Shown here: positions 7,327 to 15,586 of the stretch, one piece after another
How positions within the stretch are numbered: the stretch's first letter is position 1
Layout: the number at the start of each line of letters is the position of its first letter
Assembly: GCA_963170155.1 (NCBI GenBank)
Contig: CAUJGP010000024.1
Coordinates: 1 to 64,000 of the forward strand
Direction: 5' to 3'
Length of the DNA stretch: 64,000 bases
Origin: Bdellovibrionota bacterium
GTDB taxonomy: Bacteria; Bdellovibrionota; Bdellovibrionia; Bdellovibrionales; Bdellovibrionaceae
The notes under the pieces: generated by a model
The model's input: the letters and a program-made list of their open reading frames with translations, nothing else
What the model was told of the DNA's origin: nothing
Databases searched by the model: none
Made by a program: the position numbers and the translations under genes

Positions 7327-7956
7327 CTACTCACGCCGAAAGCCTTTGCGCCTTGGAGGTGGATCGTCGTCGTCATTGTTATTGTAAGAAGACTTCCCGA
7401 TATTCTTGGCCGCTGGCTCCTGATCACTTTGCCTGTTGCGACCTTTTGATTGAAAGCGGTTTTCCACGTCAGCTCTCCATTCAAGAATGGGTTCGCTTTG
7501 ATGCTCGATCAAGTCAGCCTCACTCAAATTTAATTCCTGACATAAAAACTCAAGCATTCTCTTATCCGTGACCTGCCAGATCGCTGGGATATTCGGGGCC
7601 GATGTTCCTGGAGCGATTTCGTCCACGAATTGATCTTTCAAAGCCGCAATAATTCGATTGCGTTCCTTTGATGAAACGTCAGTCCTCACGGATTTTCTGT
7701 TTGGGTCTTTGTTGATCAAATCTTTGATGTCACTCGTTGATTTAAGAAACACGGCCTTCCTATGCGTGAGGATCGCATTCAGAATGCTTGCGATGGCCGA
7801 TTCAATAAAAAACTCCGATTGATACAACGGAATCAAGTCCAGCAAGATTTCTGGATGCTCACCCTGGGATAAGTCGGTCACGTCAGTTAGTCTGAAGCTA
7901 GACTGATTAAATTTTCTCATTTTGGCCTTAAAGTAGTTATTGCTATCGTCTTTCAT
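7327..7956 (-). CDS. hypothetical protein with acidic/proline-rich tail
   Basis: A 209-residue soluble protein. Residues about 1-150 are mixed helix (ESAIASILNAILTHRKAVFLKSTSDIKDLI and KMLEFL-type segments). The C-terminus is low complexity and charged (NNNDDDDPPPRRKGFRRE), suggesting a disordered tail. No recognised family. It is leftward, upstream of the RHH-like gene, and divergent from the 481-aa gene at 8305. It is possibly an RHH-associated element accessory. No function is assigned. Confidence 0.5.
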   Translation of the reverse strand: MKDDSNNYFKAKMRKFNQSSFRLTDVTDLSQGEHPEILLDLIPLYQSEFFIESAIASILNAILTHRKAVFLKSTSDIKDLINKDPNRKSVRTDVSSKERNRIIAALKDQFVDEIAPGTSAPNIPAIWQVTDKRMLEFLCQELNLSEADLIEHQSEPILEWRADVENRFQSKGRNRQSDQEPAAKNIGKSSYNNNDDDDPPPRRKGFRRE

Positions 7957-8304
7957 AAAATTCCTTTGTTAGCGGCGAAATCCAATTTTCCTTGGGCGGT
8001 TTTGGATTCAGCCAAGTGTGTTAGTTAGCTCGCCTCACCGTCAGGGTGAGGGAGCGGTTACTATTTCTATTCAATGTTTCGTTCCACTCTCTTTTGTTGG
8101 ATCGCCGAAAGATTCGTGAGTGGAGCGTTTGATTGGCTCATCCACTATCGTGTCTCATTTGCTAACCCTCCTGATTCCGTTTGGAATCTGTTGCCGCCGT
8201 TAATTCGGTGACAAAATCAGAATAGGGTTGGTCCTGGGGTGTGCCGTGGGGGGTTAGATAACCGCTGAATTTGACTGATGAAATGACGTGGGTGACAATG
8301 GGTA
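7957..8304. other. 348-bp divergent intergenic region
   Basis: This region separates the leftward 209-aa gene from the rightward 481-aa gene and likely holds both promoters. Visible structure includes a 7-bp dyad CCTCACC/GGTGAGG (8033-8051), which would lie in or near the leader of the leftward gene. It also includes a G-rich block at 8243-8255 (GCCGTGGGGGGTT) that has an inverted counterpart after the 481-aa gene. No gene, tRNA or repeat array is seen. Confidence 0.5.
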
Positions 8305-9789
8305 ATGGCGTCGGACTTAATTGATAAAATCAAACTTTCCATTCACGAAACGGCGTTGCGACTCATTAGCGAAAACAACAAGGCGCTTGGATCACCGGAC
8401 GTATTGATCCAGTCACTTCAGAGCCACACGGAAGACATTGAATCAAAGCTAAAATTTGAACTTAGTAATGACGATGATTTCGGCTCTACAGAAGACGAAG
8501 CCCTCCACGATATTATCCGTGAATTTTTTGACAAACTCGATTTAACAAGAGTTGTTTCCTCGACCAATCAACAGTCCATTCAAAAGATGGCTTCGCTAAT
8601 GGAGAGTAAAGATTCAAAATCTTTTTTGCGAGCGCAGCGCCTCTTTAGAATCTTTTGCGAATCGGGAGACATCCCATCATTTGATAACCTCACACAACAG
8701 CTTGTGGCTTTCACTGAAGGCGTTGGGCCGTCAGACGGCTTCACGTTTCTATCTGCTTTTGATTCTCGCTCCCCTCGATTGATCGGCTCACCCAAACTAC
8801 CGTCAGACCTAATCGGAACGACTGAGATTGACGTTGAATCAATACTCTCAAAAATTCGACCTCATTGGTCAGCATTCATTGAGCGAGTTGCGGAGGACCT
8901 TTGTCAGCTTGAGCGCACGGAAAATCTGAACTTTGCGAAAAGCCTCGTGAGCTACTTAGAGGAAAATCAAATTCAAAAAGATCACTTCAAATCGCTGTAT
9001 CGACTGGAGCATTCTCTCAAGTCATCGCATCAAACTCTTGGCGCTCCAAAAGTCCGAGGTGGAATTTCAGATCTGTTGAACCTTATAAAAGTGTCCTGCC
9101 AATCAAGATTCCAAAACTTATTTTCGGATGCCTGGGAGAGCGTCGGCGAAATTCTCGACACGACTTTGATAGGAAAACTAACGGACTCTGAATGGCTTCA
9201 ACATTTTGATCCTTATACTGTCTTGCTGTCCGCTTCAGGTGTGTCCAAAAGCAAAGCGGCATTGGTAGTTGAAAACGTGGACGAGGCCCTGGAGTCCTCA
9301 GAAAGTCTGTTTTCAGAATTGGCCGAAGATTTACGAGTCATGCTGAATGATTCTGACTGGATTAGCGAAAGCGGCTCTCTGACTTCATCTCGACCCTCAT
9401 TAGCCTCACCGTGGACGTTAGGTGATCTGACTTACAATCGAAACTACACAGAGGCTAAAATTTCTGACGTTACTTATTCTTTTTCGACGCCAATGCAACA
9501 GTCGGTTCTTGAATGGCTTATCGAAGACGCAAAACGTGGGCAACTTCCAATAGACGAAAAAGATTTGCTCGAAAAGTTGCAGCGAGTTCACAAGAAACGT
9601 GATCGGCAATTTAAGTCATTGAGAGATGCTGTTTTTAAGACTGGCGGTAAAGACCAGAAAAAGCATCCAGCTTGGGGCAAGCTGATCATTCTCAAAAATA
9701 AACAGATCTATCTAGTTACCGACAAAACGATATTTAGCGGCCAACCCTAGCCCTAGATAAGCCCCCCACGGAACCCCCCATGCCGTGGG
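8243..9789. repeat. inverted G-rich repeats flanking the 481-aa gene
   Basis: CCGTGGGGGG at about 8244-8253 recurs inverted as CCCCCCACGG at 9762-9771. A further CCCACGG/CCGTGGG hairpin (9765-9771 with 9783-9789) sits just before the zinc-ribbon gene. Only 10-13 bp are shared, so chance cannot be excluded, but the pair brackets the gene closely. The second copy also overlaps the start region of the 128-aa gene. Confidence 0.35.
8305..9750 (+). CDS. 481-aa cargo protein with winged-helix-like C-terminus
   Basis: A large soluble protein, mostly helical, of unrecognised family. The final about 80 residues (TPMQQSVLEWLIEDAKRGQLPIDEKDLLEKL through KHPAWGKLIILKNKQIYLV) resemble a C-terminal winged-helix-like module seen in many phage and element proteins, with the HPAWxxLI ending. 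The body (residues 1-390) has no catalytic motif that I can name. No signal peptide or membrane segment. It is the largest non-recombinase gene on the element and the best candidate for a cargo function. Start ATG 8305 lacks a strong Shine-Dalgarno. Confidence 0.6.
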   Translation: MASDLIDKIKLSIHETALRLISENNKALGSPDVLIQSLQSHTEDIESKLKFELSNDDDFGSTEDEALHDIIREFFDKLDLTRVVSSTNQQSIQKMASLMESKDSKSFLRAQRLFRIFCESGDIPSFDNLTQQLVAFTEGVGPSDGFTFLSAFDSRSPRLIGSPKLPSDLIGTTEIDVESILSKIRPHWSAFIERVAEDLCQLERTENLNFAKSLVSYLEENQIQKDHFKSLYRLEHSLKSSHQTLGAPKVRGGISDLLNLIKVSCQSRFQNLFSDAWESVGEILDTTLIGKLTDSEWLQHFDPYTVLLSASGVSKSKAALVVENVDEALESSESLFSELAEDLRVMLNDSDWISESGSLTSSRPSLASPWTLGDLTYNRNYTEAKISDVTYSFSTPMQQSVLEWLIEDAKRGQLPIDEKDLLEKLQRVHKKRDRQFKSLRDAVFKTGGKDQKKHPAWGKLIILKNKQIYLVTDKTIFSGQP

Positions 9790-10171
9790 TGATCCTGACT
9801 TCATGGAGTCGAGGATCATTTCAAAAACATGCTCTGTGCAGGAACGAGAGGAACCGAGTGTTCCGTCTCACAAGAAATGCACATGCTGCCTGTTAGAAAA
9901 GGTGATCACTGACTTTCATAGCAAGGGCGCAGGCCGCTGGGAGCCTCGTTGCAAGAAATGCAGCAACGACGTGAAAAATGAAAAGAATCGTGCTAGAAAA
10001 ATAAAAGCACAGAGCCGTAGCAAAAGACAAAAAGTCAGCGCCTACCTCATCGACGTTTCCACCCTTCGTCCGACAGAAATCTTCACTCAGGATTGCGTTG
10101 ATCAAAATGCGCTTGGAGCATTGTTGACTGATTTTGTTTTAGATACAGGGAGTTCAAATGAAAAAGACTAA
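9785..10171 (+). CDS. zinc-ribbon protein with two CxxC-like motifs
   Basis: At most 128 residues from GTG 9785; ATG 9803 is a likely alternative. Residues about 31-60 carry KKCTCCLLEKVITDF and RCKKCSNDVKNEKNR, two paired-cysteine motifs about 25 residues apart. This is a zinc ribbon like those before HNH domains in phage proteins, but no HNH residues follow. The C-terminus is Lys/Arg-rich and then a short acidic end. It overlaps the next gene by 14 bases, so the two are translationally coupled. Possibly a DNA-binding partner of the recombinase. Confidence 0.6.
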   Translation: MGDPDFMESRIISKTCSVQEREEPSVPSHKKCTCCLLEKVITDFHSKGAGRWEPRCKKCSNDVKNEKNRARKIKAQSRSKRQKVSAYLIDVSTLRPTEIFTQDCVDQNALGALLTDFVLDTGSSNEKD

Positions 10172-11918
10172 AGTAGGAACAAAGAAGGGTTGGGCGTGCG
10201 TTCGGGTATCAACAAAAGATCAGGGCAATGTCCAGCACGGTTCAAACGAGCAACAAAAGAACATGATCGAACGATTTCTAAAGGATCACTCGAAAAGAAA
10301 ATGCATTGATTATGTTTTAACTCGGACTATCGAGGAGGAACGAAGCGGCAATCAGGCAAAGCATCACTTGAGGACTGAGTTTAGAGAGCTACTGAATGCA
10401 GTTCGACAGCGGAAAATTGATTTTGTTATCGTCGAAAAACTTGATCGTCTCAGTCGGTCACAGGCCGCAAATCTGGATTTTGTCAGAGCAGCACACGAGA
10501 ATGATGTTGAACTTTTAATTGTCGAGGAAGGGCGAGAGTTCAATTATAAGGACCGTGGTAGCCGTCTTGTTTTCAATGCGAAAAATTCCTGGGCCGAAGA
10601 ATACTCTTTGGAACTGGAAGAAAAAATCACGAAGAAAATGCGTGAGGCCAGGGTCAACAATGGAAAGGATAGCTCAACAGCGCCAATTTTGGGGCTTGAT
10701 CCTCACCCATCAAAAGTCGGCTTTTATGTGATCAACTCTCAAGAACAAGAAACTGTGACCGATATTTTTAATCAATTCATTTTGACGGGAGAGCTTTTTG
10801 CAACCGCCAATTACTGCAATGCCAAGGGCTATCGAACAAAGGAACGCCTAACACGAGAAAAAATCGACAAAGATGGCAACAGAGTTCCAGCAAAGAAAGT
10901 CGGCGGAGAGCCGTTTGAGTCCAAAACTCTCCGCACGCTTTTAACCAGTTCCAAAATTCGGGGCTTCGATTTTTTTGAGGACACTTGGAATCAATTCCCA
11001 TCGCTTCAAGACGAAAACGGAATGGTTCGATGGGAGTACGGTCATTTCAAAGAGAGCGGGCCAGTCGTGCCGTTGGAACTATTCAATCAAGCCCAGGCCA
11101 TACTAGAAAAGAACAAACAGAAAATCTCAAAGCCCGAATCGAAAGGAGAGGTTTATTTGTTGTCTGGAATTTTGCAAAAATCCGATGGGACGATGCTAGT
11201 CGGCGCTTCTGGCAAGGGCGGCGAATACCGATATTATGAAGATCGAAAAAAAGGGGCGCAAACAAGCGTTCGCATTCCCAAAGAAGACATCGAAAAATTC
11301 ATCTCGGACAGAGTTCGTCAGTATTTGAAAGACGGCGGTCTATTGGAGCGCATCGTTCAAAGTTCCATCGGCAAGCGAGATAGTGAAGTTGAAAAGATAG
11401 ATCGTGAATTGATTTTGAAGAAAGAAAAGGTTGATGAATTGCAAGGGGCTGTCGAGGGCTTTCGTTCGCACCTACGGACGGCGGCTAAAGATGGGAGTTT
11501 GGACAAGGTTGTGGAAATGATTATGGATGAGCAGGCACGGGCAACGGCGGAGCTTGCCAATCTGCAAGACCAGATCGAGGCGTTGGAACACCGCAAACTT
11601 GCCTTGAAAGAACATTTCGAGAAAAAGACCCTTCAAGAAAAAATTCGTCAGGCGCTTTCCAATTTCTCTAAACGTTGCGACCTTCAAAAACAGCAAATCA
11701 TCCAGGCGATTATTCCGAAGGTCATCATTCACCCTGACAACAAGCTGGAAATTGTGATCAACCCACTATTTCGGGATACACCCGAAGGGGTTGATTCAAA
11801 AGGGTCTGTTAATGGAGGAAAAAAGTTCGTATTAGGTAAAAATGGCTCAGGCGGAGGGACTCGAACCCCCGACCAAGCGGTTAACAGCCGCTTGCTCTAC
11901 CAACTGAGCTACGCCTGA
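10158..11918 (+). CDS. large serine recombinase (integrase), C-terminus over tRNA
   Basis: A 586-residue large serine recombinase, the probable integrase of the element. The resolvase domain begins WACVRVSTKDQ (nucleophile S18), with EKLDRLSRSQAANLDF near residue 97 and SWAEEYSLELEEKITKKMREARVNNGKD near 155. A Recombinase domain (about 175-330) follows, then a zinc-ribbon region lacking obvious cysteines (YLLSGILQ... YRYYED) and a coiled-coil (about 415-500). The last about 25 residues (GGGTRTPDQAVNSRLLYQLSYA) are the antisense of tRNA-Asn, and the TGA stop is also tRNA sequence. Start ATG 10158 has GGGAG upstream. Confidence 0.9.
   Translation: MKKTKVGTKKGWACVRVSTKDQGNVQHGSNEQQKNMIERFLKDHSKRKCIDYVLTRTIEEERSGNQAKHHLRTEFRELLNAVRQRKIDFVIVEKLDRLSRSQAANLDFVRAAHENDVELLIVEEGREFNYKDRGSRLVFNAKNSWAEEYSLELEEKITKKMREARVNNGKDSSTAPILGLDPHPSKVGFYVINSQEQETVTDIFNQFILTGELFATANYCNAKGYRTKERLTREKIDKDGNRVPAKKVGGEPFESKTLRTLLTSSKIRGFDFFEDTWNQFPSLQDENGMVRWEYGHFKESGPVVPLELFNQAQAILEKNKQKISKPESKGEVYLLSGILQKSDGTMLVGASGKGGEYRYYEDRKKGAQTSVRIPKEDIEKFISDRVRQYLKDGGLLERIVQSSIGKRDSEVEKIDRELILKKEKVDELQGAVEGFRSHLRTAAKDGSLDKVVEMIMDEQARATAELANLQDQIEALEHRKLALKEHFEKKTLQEKIRQALSNFSKRCDLQKQQIIQAIIPKVIIHPDNKLEIVINPLFRDTPEGVDSKGSVNGGKKFVLGKNGSGGGTRTPDQAVNSRLLYQLSYA
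11843..11918 (-). tRNA. tRNA-Asn (anticodon GTT)
   Basis: A 76-nt cloverleaf read on the minus strand, 5' end at 11918. The acceptor stem TCAGGCG (11912-11918) pairs with CGCCTGA (11847-11853). The D-loop has AGTTGGTAGA, the anticodon loop CTGTTAA gives GTT, the T-loop has TTCGAGT, the discriminator base is G, and CCA is genome-encoded at 11843-11845. It is intact and probably functional. Its 3' half serves as the integration site of the element to the left, whose integrase reads through it in antisense. Confidence 0.97.
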
Positions 11919-11936
11919 ATACAGTGTTAAATGTAA

Positions 11937-11965
11937 GAATTAATAGTCTTTTGAAAAAGTGTCAA
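11937..11965 (-). promoter_or_regulatory. promoter of tRNA-Asn
   Basis: On the minus strand a perfect -35 TTGACA (11965-11960) is followed, after 17 bp, by TAATTC (11942-11937) as -10. Predicted transcription starts near 11930, about 12 bp before the mature 5' end. The -10 deviates from TATAAT at three positions, but spacing and position are right. Confidence 0.7.
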
Positions 11966-12130
11966 TAAGGTTTCTTGCTGACACAGGTTGTAGGGTTCAG
12001 GTTTGATGGTAGAGCTCGTGACTTAAGGCGACTCATTACTTCCACTAACCTATTCATTCTAACTCACACGAAGCACAAAAAAAATGTAAAGAATTTAAGC
12101 TTCAAAATATGCGATCATCACTCCAGCCCC

Positions 12131-12862
12131 TTAGTGGCGATAACCTAACTTTACAGAATAATGAGGAATAATATATCGATCCACTTCTGCTGCCAGAAAG
12201 AACCTTCCAAAAGGCCACTCTATCCCTATTAATTGATGGGGTAGAGAAAGCCTCTCTGTCTCCGTATTTTGAGATTCTGTAACCCCATTGCTACCTCCAA
12301 TAAAGCGTCCTGTATTTAAAAGCCTGCCAAGCCCGAGAAAGATAGAAACTCGATCTAAAATAACAGTTCCCACAACATCAAAGCCATAGTTTTGCATATT
12401 CAAGTGATTATTAATCGTGGAAGTACCTGCAAAGAGCAATCCGGACAGATGAAATACATTATTTTGTGATTTCCAAAACTGATATCGCAATTGAGTATTA
12501 AAATAATTTAAAGACTCAATATTGATGATGGGTATGATACTTAAAAATAGGTCAATATTATGAAAGAGCCCTTTGCCGACTGTGATTAAAGGATAATCAT
12601 AATCTTTTTGCTCGCTGAGAGCAGGATCTAGTTCAGATAAATAAGAAATTGGTAAATAGTGTTTTGAAAGCCCTATCTCAAACCCCTCCCATCCACCTAA
12701 AGGATAGGGAGACGATAATAATGTAGAACTCGTCGCCGGCCCCATAACTTGTAAGAGGCTCTTCATTTTAGTTCGATCCATTTGTTTTGGCAAAGTGAGC
12801 TCGGCAAAGGAAATTAGCGAAGAAAATAATATATAAATAAAAAGAAAAGAGCGACTTAGCAC
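12131..12862 (-). CDS. exported beta-barrel-like outer membrane protein
   Basis: A 243-residue protein with a signal peptide (MLSRSFLFIYILFSSLISFAE) and a mature part alternating aromatic and polar residues (FNTQLRYQFWKS, VFHLSGLLFAG, YGFDVVGTVILDRVSIFLGLGRLL). It ends YSVKLGYRH. The pattern suits an outer-membrane beta-barrel, though the C-terminal residue is not the usual phenylalanine. No family recognised. It is leftward and last before the tRNA. A perfect 20-bp palindrome lies about 195 bp upstream. The chromosomal base composition matches its right-hand neighbours. Confidence 0.65.
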   Translation of the reverse strand: MLSRSFLFIYILFSSLISFAELTLPKQMDRTKMKSLLQVMGPATSSTLLSSPYPLGGWEGFEIGLSKHYLPISYLSELDPALSEQKDYDYPLITVGKGLFHNIDLFLSIIPIINIESLNYFNTQLRYQFWKSQNNVFHLSGLLFAGTSTINNHLNMQNYGFDVVGTVILDRVSIFLGLGRLLNTGRFIGGSNGVTESQNTETERLSLPHQLIGIEWPFGRFFLAAEVDRYIIPHYSVKLGYRH

Positions 12863-13055
12863 CTTATTAAACCCCTTTCAAAATTGAATGCAAGATCATC
12901 CATTTTGCCAATAAGATCGTACCCCCTCAATCCCTAAAACTGAAATAATAATCTCCAAATGCGCCTTGAACAATCATATCTACAAAAAATAAATGGCTGG
13001 TGTCGCGAAATTAGAAAACAGGCTTCGTGGATTGGCTCAAATTCCACTTCAACAC

Positions 13056-13075
13056 ATAGGAGGTATACCTCCTAT
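13056..13075. repeat. perfect 20-bp palindrome ATAGGAGGTATACCTCCTAT
   Basis: The sequence equals its own reverse complement over 20 bases. It lies in the 329-bp gap 12863-13191, about 195 bp upstream of the leftward barrel gene and inside no supported gene. It may be an operator, a site-specific recombinase site or a cruciform. It contains AGGAGG on both strands, but no good start codon follows at proper spacing. The rest of the gap holds only a doubtful 68-codon frame (12959-13165). Confidence 0.75.
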
Positions 13076-13191
13076 TCCATGAGAACTAAGAACACATTGC
13101 CTCTTTCTAACTTAGTGATACCAAAAAAGAATTTTGTAACAGCAAATAAAAATATACAATTTTAAAAAAGAGATTGTCTTGTAAAAAAAGG

Positions 13192-14304
13192 CTAAAAAGA
13201 ATTGGAATCGACTGTGGAAGAGAGTTCAACGCCACTACTCGCAGGAGGATGATAATTGATCTCTTTTAAAGTTTCCCGAGCGGCAAATGCAATTTGATGG
13301 TTTTTGGAATCTTGTAAAGATCCTAACATTTTAATGATAAGAATGATCTCTCCCTTGGGTCTACGATGAGCAGGGCCTCTTTGAGCTCTTTCATCTTCAG
13401 GAGAAGGATTGGAATCAGAAGACCAAGCGGTTAATTGACTTCCAACCTTACTAATGATGGGCATGACTCCTAAAACGACTGAGCTATCACCACTATTTAA
13501 AGCCATAGTGAGAAGCTTCAATTTATCTTCTTTTTCATACTGAGATAAAACCGTTTGATACATGGACGGCTGGGTAAAATAAGCATCCTTATGTTTTAAT
13601 AAAAAACTCAACGTATCGTAAGTGGGGACATCAGATAAACCATAAAGTGTTAATGCGTGTATCTCAGCATCACGTTCATTCACTAATTCATCCATCACTC
13701 TATAAAACACATCTCTTGTAATGTTTTCCATTTCAAACTCATAAACAAATTCATTCATCACTTCACGAGTTGGATTTGACAAAATTCTTGATTTCCAATC
13801 ATTCACCTGAGCATCAACCGTCGTTGTTTCTTCGGGACCTTTAGGATTGGGTTGCAGGGGTTCTTGATAACCTGAATTCACGCCCACTAAAGGCGTCCCA
13901 GCATGAGAATCATCTCCGTTGACTCTGTCAGTTGAGCTGCCACGGGGATCAGCCTTAGCAGAAGAAGCTCCAGAAGGATTGTTGTTCTGGGTTGGAGAGT
14001 TTGCAGGCTTGCCTTTGGCTGCTACAGCAGGATTAGGGGGAAGGTTATTTTTTGCTTGCTGAGCTTTTGTATCATGAGCCGAATCAGATGCTTTCGGTGC
14101 GAGCTTTTTTCTTTTATCAATAAAAGTTCTATCAAAAAGAGAAAACTTAGGAACATATTGGCTTAACTTGGGCATAATATAAGTAAAAAGTTCGTCGGAT
14201 GAGTAGGGTGCCGTTTTTTTCATTTTAAAGAGGTGTGTCCCTCCCCAAAAAATAAAAAATCCAAATAAGGCGGCAAAAATAAGAGTTGGTTTTTTTAAAT
14301 CCAT
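13192..14304 (-). CDS. membrane-anchored protein with repeat-like helical domain
   Basis: About 370 residues from ATG 14304, chosen because AAGGAGG precedes it by five bases. An N-terminal membrane helix (residues about 6-22: LIFAALFGFFIFWGGTHLF) is followed by a low-complexity, disordered Pro/Asn/Ser linker (about 60-150). A C-terminal domain of short helices with HEAT-like character (NERDAEIHALTLYGLSDVPTYDTLSFLL, MYQTVLSQYEKEDKLKLL) follows. Topology is inner membrane with a periplasmic domain. No family recognised. It is divergent from dusC at 14510. Confidence 0.65.
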   Translation of the reverse strand: MDLKKPTLIFAALFGFFIFWGGTHLFKMKKTAPYSSDELFTYIMPKLSQYVPKFSLFDRTFIDKRKKLAPKASDSAHDTKAQQAKNNLPPNPAVAAKGKPANSPTQNNNPSGASSAKADPRGSSTDRVNGDDSHAGTPLVGVNSGYQEPLQPNPKGPEETTTVDAQVNDWKSRILSNPTREVMNEFVYEFEMENITRDVFYRVMDELVNERDAEIHALTLYGLSDVPTYDTLSFLLKHKDAYFTQPSMYQTVLSQYEKEDKLKLLTMALNSGDSSVVLGVMPIISKVGSQLTAWSSDSNPSPEDERAQRGPAHRRPKGEIILIIKMLGSLQDSKNHQIAFAARETLKEINYHPPASSGVELSSTVDSNSF

Positions 14305-14509
14305 ATTTGCCTCCTTACCTTTACTTCTGGCACAAACCATGCCAGCCACTCCCTAGCAGAAAGGCTCTCTAAACGTATTAATTTGGTATTTCCTTAATTT
14401 TTTTCAAAAAACTGCACTTGAGTGTTTAGAGTTTAGACAGTATGAAAGGGCTCACTGTGTCTGTCAGAGGTTCATGAGGCTTCACCAGACGTAACGTCAC
14501 AAAATAAAG

Positions 14510-15586
14510 ATGAGTGTTATGATCCACCTGTTAAGTTCTACAAGTGAAGACCCCAATCCTCTCTGCCTTTCTCTGGCTCCGATGGAAGGAGTTACTGATT
14601 GGATCATGCGTGATATTTTAACCTCTCTGGGTGGCATTGATTTTTGTGTGACGGAATTTTTAAGGGTAACAAAAAATCTACATCCCAATAAAGTTTTTTA
14701 TCGTCACTGCCCTGAGCTCTTAACAGAAAGTAAAACTTCGGTAGGCACGCCCGTCATTTTGCAACTCTTGGGTGGAGATCCTCTTCCCATGGGAGAAAAC
14801 GCACAACGAGCGGCCGAGCTCGGAGCAGCTGGAATCGACCTTAATTTTGGTTGTCCAGCAAAGACTGTGAACCGGCATGATGGAGGAGCTGTGCTTCTCA
14901 AAGCTTCCCATCGACTGTATGATATCACAAAGTCTGTGAGACAGTCTGTTCCTGCAACAATTCCCGTCTCCGGCAAGATTCGCCTGGGGTTTGAAGACGC
15001 TTCTCTTTTTGTGGAAAATGCTTTGGCCCTCCAAGAAGCAGGGGCCAGTTGGATCACAGTTCATTGTCGAACAAAATCACAAGGCTATCGTCCTCCTGCC
15101 CATTGGCATTTTATTTCTCACTTAAAACACAAGATTCATATCCCTGTCATTGCCAATGGAGATATTGATAGTGTCCATAGCTTCAATGCCTGTAAAGAGA
15201 TAACCCAAGGCCATGCCTTTATGATCGGACGAGCTGGCCTTTCTAATCCTTTTTTATTTAAAAAAATAAAAAATCTGAACGTCGTTGCTTTTTCTGAAGA
15301 AGAGGAATGGAATCAAATTGAAGAATTGATCACTCATTTTTATTCACGATGTGCTCATCATATTAACGGTTATTTTGCTACTGCAAGAACCAAACAATGG
15401 TTAAAATTCCTATTAACGAAAAAACCCCCATCCATCGAGCTTTTCAATAAAATAAAAATATACAAAGATCCCTCAGAGTTCCATTATCACTTATTGAAAA
15501 ATTTAAAATCAAACAATAATGACACGCCCTTGCTCAGTGGCATGGAAGTAAATAAAGACAAGACCCCCCATGAAGCCATCTGTTGA
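14510..15586 (+). CDS. dusC: tRNA-dihydrouridine synthase, DusC-type
   Basis: A 358-residue flavin enzyme that reduces a specific uridine in tRNA; E. coli DusC acts on U16. The TIM-barrel motifs are LAPMEGVTD (about 24-32), VTEFLRV, QLLGGDP, LNFGCPAKTVN with catalytic Cys near residue 116, GKIRLGF, ITVHCRTKSQGYR, IPVIANGDI and MIGRAGLSNP. TEFLRV...VFYRHCPEL matches DusC more than DusB/DusA. The start could be ATG 14510 or ATG 14519. The stop overlaps the next gene by 17 bp, suggesting co-transcription with the phospholipase D gene. Confidence 0.9.
   Translation: MSVMIHLLSSTSEDPNPLCLSLAPMEGVTDWIMRDILTSLGGIDFCVTEFLRVTKNLHPNKVFYRHCPELLTESKTSVGTPVILQLLGGDPLPMGENAQRAAELGAAGIDLNFGCPAKTVNRHDGGAVLLKASHRLYDITKSVRQSVPATIPVSGKIRLGFEDASLFVENALALQEAGASWITVHCRTKSQGYRPPAHWHFISHLKHKIHIPVIANGDIDSVHSFNACKEITQGHAFMIGRAGLSNPFLFKKIKNLNVVAFSEEEEWNQIEELITHFYSRCAHHINGYFATARTKQWLKFLLTKKPPSIELFNKIKIYKDPSEFHYHLLKNLKSNNNDTPLLSGMEVNKDKTPHEAIC

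Larger units (their letters stand above)
1..11845 (+). mobile_element. integrative element at tRNA-Asn (right part; left end outside)
   Basis: This stretch ends exactly at a tRNA-Asn 3' end reconstituted by the element, with the large serine recombinase next to the junction. It has higher GC than the 40%-like sequence after 12 kb. It also contains an IS end, a resolvase, a RepA-like ATPase, an XRE regulator and many unknown small genes. The left att site, expected to duplicate part of the tRNA 3' end, was not found, so the element continues leftwards. No relaxase, type IV secretion or phage structural gene is visible here. Confidence 0.7.

Noticed and set aside
12959-13165. 68-codon plus-strand ORF between two leftward genes
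   Set aside because: No Shine-Dalgarno, no conserved-looking sequence, and the reading frame crosses the perfect palindrome; more likely chance.
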